A stretch of DNA of 8,051 bases from an uncultured Clostridia bacterium (lineage in GTDB: Bacteria; Bacillota; Clostridia; Monoglobales; Monoglobaceae). Of the stretch, positions 5,725 to 8,051 are shown in pieces. A program made the translations under genes and the position numbers. Numbering within the stretch: position 1 is the stretch's first letter; each line of letters begins with the position of its first letter. The notes under the pieces are model-generated. The model worked only from the letters and a program-made list of their open reading frames with translations, did not search any database and was not told the DNA's origin. The DNA lies in the NCBI GenBank assembly GCA_945878965.1, contig CAMCUJ010000055.1:1-8051 (forward strand), in the 5' to 3' direction.

Positions 5725-8010
5725 ATGGCTAATATATTTAAAAAATTATTTTCAAGAAATCCAATCAATGATGACAGCGACAAACCTCTTAACCTTTATC
5801 AGTATAAGTTTATAAGATACAAAGAAGAACGTGACAGGATTTATCCTCTTGACGGAAGAAAGGTTCATGTTCCTATGACTAAGGGACTTGTATCGGTTAT
5901 ACTTCCGGTATATAACGGCGGAGCGGAGCTTGAAGCATCTATAGAGTCGGTTTTGGCACAAAGCTACAGCAATTTTGAATTTATAATAGTAAATGACGGT
6001 TCAACCGACAATACGGCTGATGTACTTGCACATTATGAAGCTCTTGATGCAAGAATAGTTGTAATTCATCAAGAAAACCGAAAGCTTCCGAGAACGCTTT
6101 CAAGAGGGTTCAGAAACGCAAGCGGAGAGTTTTATACATGGACGAGTGCGGATAATATTATGCCTGTTGATTTTCTTGAAAAAATGGTGAATGAGCTTAA
6201 GAATGACGAAAGCGTTGATATGGTATTCGGAAATATGAGGCTTATAGACAAGAGGGGCAGATGGTACCGCCGTCACGGCTGGTATGAATATCCTTTGGGA
6301 AGCGGTAATGTAATACTTCCGTGTCACACATATGAGCTTAATACCTACGCTAACAACACAATAGGTGCGGCGTTTATGTACAGAGCAAGATGTGCTAAAA
6401 TTGCAGGGGATTATTCCAAATTCAAGCATACTCTTGAGGATTATGATTATTGGATGAGGATTAATTCACTGCTTAAGATTAAGCATACTTCGTTTTCTGA
6501 GCCTGTATATTATTACAGATGGCATGATAACTCGCTTACGGCAAAGGATGCGGAGCTTGGAATTACAAAAAACCGTTACAAGCTTATGGTTCTTGATGAT
6601 TTCAGACGTGATTTCTGCTTAGTACCGCTTATATGGTGTATAGATTATAATGAAAATTACGAGGAATTTGCCGAGGAAATAAAAGCGGAGCTTATAAAAC
6701 GGGGTCAGATGGTTATAGAAAAGGAAGAATTTAAATCCATTTCTTTCGGTGAAGCAACTTATGGCGTTGTTTATGTCAACATAGGCAAATTTAAACACAG
6801 TGTAGTCCTTCCTGTTGGAGTAAAGAAGGTTTACATCTCCGAAAACTGCGAGAGTATGGTTGACGGTTATGATATGTATATAACGTGTGAGGGTTTTGAT
6901 GAAAAAACTCGGGATATACAGCTTCCAATACTTGAAAGACATAAGGGATGGTTCTCGTTTGATGATATTTCGGCTATGCTTTCATTCATTGACGCTAAGG
7001 CTAAAAATGATATGCTTTATGACTTTGAAGCGATTACAGAGAATATGAAAGAATGCAGCAAACAGCTTTCTGTAGTTATATGTACGAACAAGTACAGTGA
7101 AACGCTTAAGGAATGCTTAAAGGCGGTATGTGAACAGACTGTAAACACATCGCTTTATGAGATTATTTTTGTAAACAACGGCTACAAGGGAAATGAGCTT
7201 AAGGAGCTTGTTTCGGAAATAAAATCAAGCTATAAGACGGTTGATATAAATTATATAGAGGCACCGCTGCCCGGGCTTTCAATAGCAAGGAATGCCGGGT
7301 TGTGGGAGGCAAAGGGTGAATTTATTCTTTATATTGATGATGATTCAATAGCCGAGCCTAATCTTGCCGAAAAGACTATTGAAGGTTTTAAGTCAAACGA
7401 TAGTTTTGGAGTTATAGGCGGTCAGGTACAGCTTGAGATTCCGAAAGGAACGGAGCTTGGAAGTATTCCGGTTGAATTCAGGTCACTTTGGAGTGAGCTT
7501 GAAATTATGGGGGATAAGGTTCGTGCGGTTAAGAATTACGGTGAATTTCCATACGGTGCGAACTTTGCGGCAAGGACAAAGTCGCTCAGACAGATAGGCG
7601 GTTTCAGAAGTAATTACGGCAGAGTAGGAAACAACTTTGCCGGCGGTGAGGAAACTTTGGTTTCGTTTATGATGAAAGAGATTAATATGAATGTTGCTCT
7701 TAATCCTATGGCTTGCGTCACTCACAGAGTTTCGGCCGATAGATTTAATTTTGAGCATATAGAGAAAACCGCTTATGCCGGTATTATGACACAGTACAGA
7801 TTAAGGCGTGATTTATATGCACCAAATGACTGGAACGATTCAAATATTCAGGAGCGGGCAAAGAACGCTGAAAGCAAGCTTAAGAAGCTTGAAAAGGGCA
7901 GTGTTGAATATGCGTACAATAATGCGGTTTGCCGTGCATATAACGAGGTTTTAAAGCTCAGAGCGGAGGACTTTGAATTCCTTAAAACCCGTGGAAACGG
8001 AAAGTATTGA
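5725..8010 (+). CDS. tandem GT2-GT2 bifunctional glycosyltransferase, paralogue of the preceding gene
   Basis: The protein is 761 aa from the ATG; a TTG five codons upstream is possible but less likely given the AAGGTGAT site between them. It begins with a short basic-amphipathic stretch (MANIFKKLF) that may touch the membrane. The first GT2 domain (about 56-304) has VSVILPVYNGG 56-66, NDGSTD 90-95, WTSADN 139-144 and LEDYDYWMR 237-245. A linker of about 140 residues of unknown function follows. The second GT2 domain (about 448-695) has LSVVICTN 448-455, VNNG 483-486 where the paralogue has VDNA, YIDDDS 536-541 and GGEET 640-644. The tail is charged and helical. Unlike the preceding protein it lacks methyltransferase and coiled coil. 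It starts 18 nt after that gene's stop, so they are surely co-transcribed. It probably adds two sugars or a repeating unit to the same cytoplasmic glycan; donor and linkage are unknown. Confidence 0.92.
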   Translation: MANIFKKLFSRNPINDDSDKPLNLYQYKFIRYKEERDRIYPLDGRKVHVPMTKGLVSVILPVYNGGAELEASIESVLAQSYSNFEFIIVNDGSTDNTADVLAHYEALDARIVVIHQENRKLPRTLSRGFRNASGEFYTWTSADNIMPVDFLEKMVNELKNDESVDMVFGNMRLIDKRGRWYRRHGWYEYPLGSGNVILPCHTYELNTYANNTIGAAFMYRARCAKIAGDYSKFKHTLEDYDYWMRINSLLKIKHTSFSEPVYYYRWHDNSLTAKDAELGITKNRYKLMVLDDFRRDFCLVPLIWCIDYNENYEEFAEEIKAELIKRGQMVIEKEEFKSISFGEATYGVVYVNIGKFKHSVVLPVGVKKVYISENCESMVDGYDMYITCEGFDEKTRDIQLPILERHKGWFSFDDISAMLSFIDAKAKNDMLYDFEAITENMKECSKQLSVVICTNKYSETLKECLKAVCEQTVNTSLYEIIFVNNGYKGNELKELVSEIKSSYKTVDINYIEAPLPGLSIARNAGLWEAKGEFILYIDDDSIAEPNLAEKTIEGFKSNDSFGVIGGQVQLEIPKGTELGSIPVEFRSLWSELEIMGDKVRAVKNYGEFPYGANFAARTKSLRQIGGFRSNYGRVGNNFAGGEETLVSFMMKEINMNVALNPMACVTHRVSADRFNFEHIEKTAYAGIMTQYRLRRDLYAPNDWNDSNIQERAKNAESKLKKLEKGSVEYAYNNAVCRAYNEVLKLRAEDFEFLKTRGNGKY
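5890..6636 (+). repeat. tandem-duplicated GT2 module, copy 2
   Basis: This is the gapless counterpart of 3592-4338, at an offset of 2298 bases. Blocks 6118-6162 and 6552-6614 are almost identical to the first copy at DNA level. Duplication of a GT2-linker-GT2 coding unit is the simplest explanation. Confidence 0.9.
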
Positions 8011-8051
8011 TTTTGCATACGGTGAAGCACGGTAGGGTTAAGGCACTTGCG
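8007..8051 (+). CDS. possible start of a further operon gene, cut off by the window edge
   Basis: A reading frame is open from a TTG at 8007 to the window end, beginning (M)ILHTVKHGRVKALA. Its start would overlap the TGA stop of the preceding gene (8008-8010), a pattern typical of translational coupling. A second TTG at 8013 and a GTG at 8022 are in the same frame. GGAAA at 7993-7997 could serve as ribosome binding site, 9 nt before the first TTG. Only 15 codons are visible, so no family can be assigned. No terminator is seen after 8010, which agrees with an operon that continues. This is a weak call. Confidence 0.25.
   Translation, partial: MILHTVKHGRVKALA

Noticed and set aside
3820..6162. 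Near-identical 45-bp blocks (3820-3864 and 6118-6162) as a mobile element or attachment-site pair
   Set aside because: They lie at homologous positions inside paralogous GT2 domains, keep the reading frame, and are explained by gene duplication. No transposase, integrase or terminal inverted repeats are present.
1..8051. CRISPR array, tRNA, rRNA, riboswitch, insertion sequence or phage genes
   Set aside because: I looked for regularly spaced repeats, cloverleaf-like intergenic segments, long structured leaders and recombinase motifs and found none. Non-coding DNA is limited to 1-123, 949-1131 and very short gaps.

Overview
The window looks like the chromosome of a low-G+C Gram-positive bacterium, most likely an anaerobic gut or rumen clostridium (Lachnospiraceae/Oscillospiraceae-like). 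This rests on AT-rich intergenic DNA, sigma-A-type promoters, strong AGGAG/AAGGTGAT ribosome binding sites, the use of a GTG start, and an Mrp/NBP35 ATPase with the short N-terminal cysteine cluster familiar from clostridia. The genus cannot be fixed from the sequence alone. All real genes are on the + strand.

Layout: (1) Positions 1-990 are a self-contained unit. It has a sigma-A promoter (30-59), a 274-aa Mrp/NBP35-family Fe-S scaffold ATPase (124-948) and a rho-independent terminator (958-989). (2) Positions 990-1131 are a short intergenic region with an A/T-flanked hairpin and an extended -10 promoter (1044-1072) that starts a new transcription unit. (3) Positions 1132-8010 are a tightly packed surface-polysaccharide operon. 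It encodes a Wzt/TagH-type ABC-exporter ATPase with a C-terminal putative glycan-binding domain. Next comes a 1085-aa fusion of a SAM methyltransferase, a coiled coil and two GT2 glycosyltransferase domains. Last is a 761-aa protein with a paralogous GT2-GT2 pair. (4) The last 41 bases show no terminator, and a new reading frame may begin at about 8007, so the operon probably continues.

How the genes may work together: the two multidomain enzymes would build a glycan on the cytoplasmic face of the membrane from nucleotide-sugar donors. The ABC ATPase would power its export through a permease not seen in this window. A methyltransferase and coiled coil fused to a polymerase-like GT module, next to an ATPase with a C-terminal domain, recalls the Gram-negative WbdD/WbdA/Wzt logic. 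There, a terminal modification stops chain growth, a coiled coil measures length, and the exporter recognises the capped end. Whether a Gram-positive version operates here is inference, but it is the most interesting hypothesis in the window. The two glycosyltransferase genes clearly arose by tandem duplication: their first GT2 domains align without a gap over 249 codons at about two-thirds amino-acid identity.
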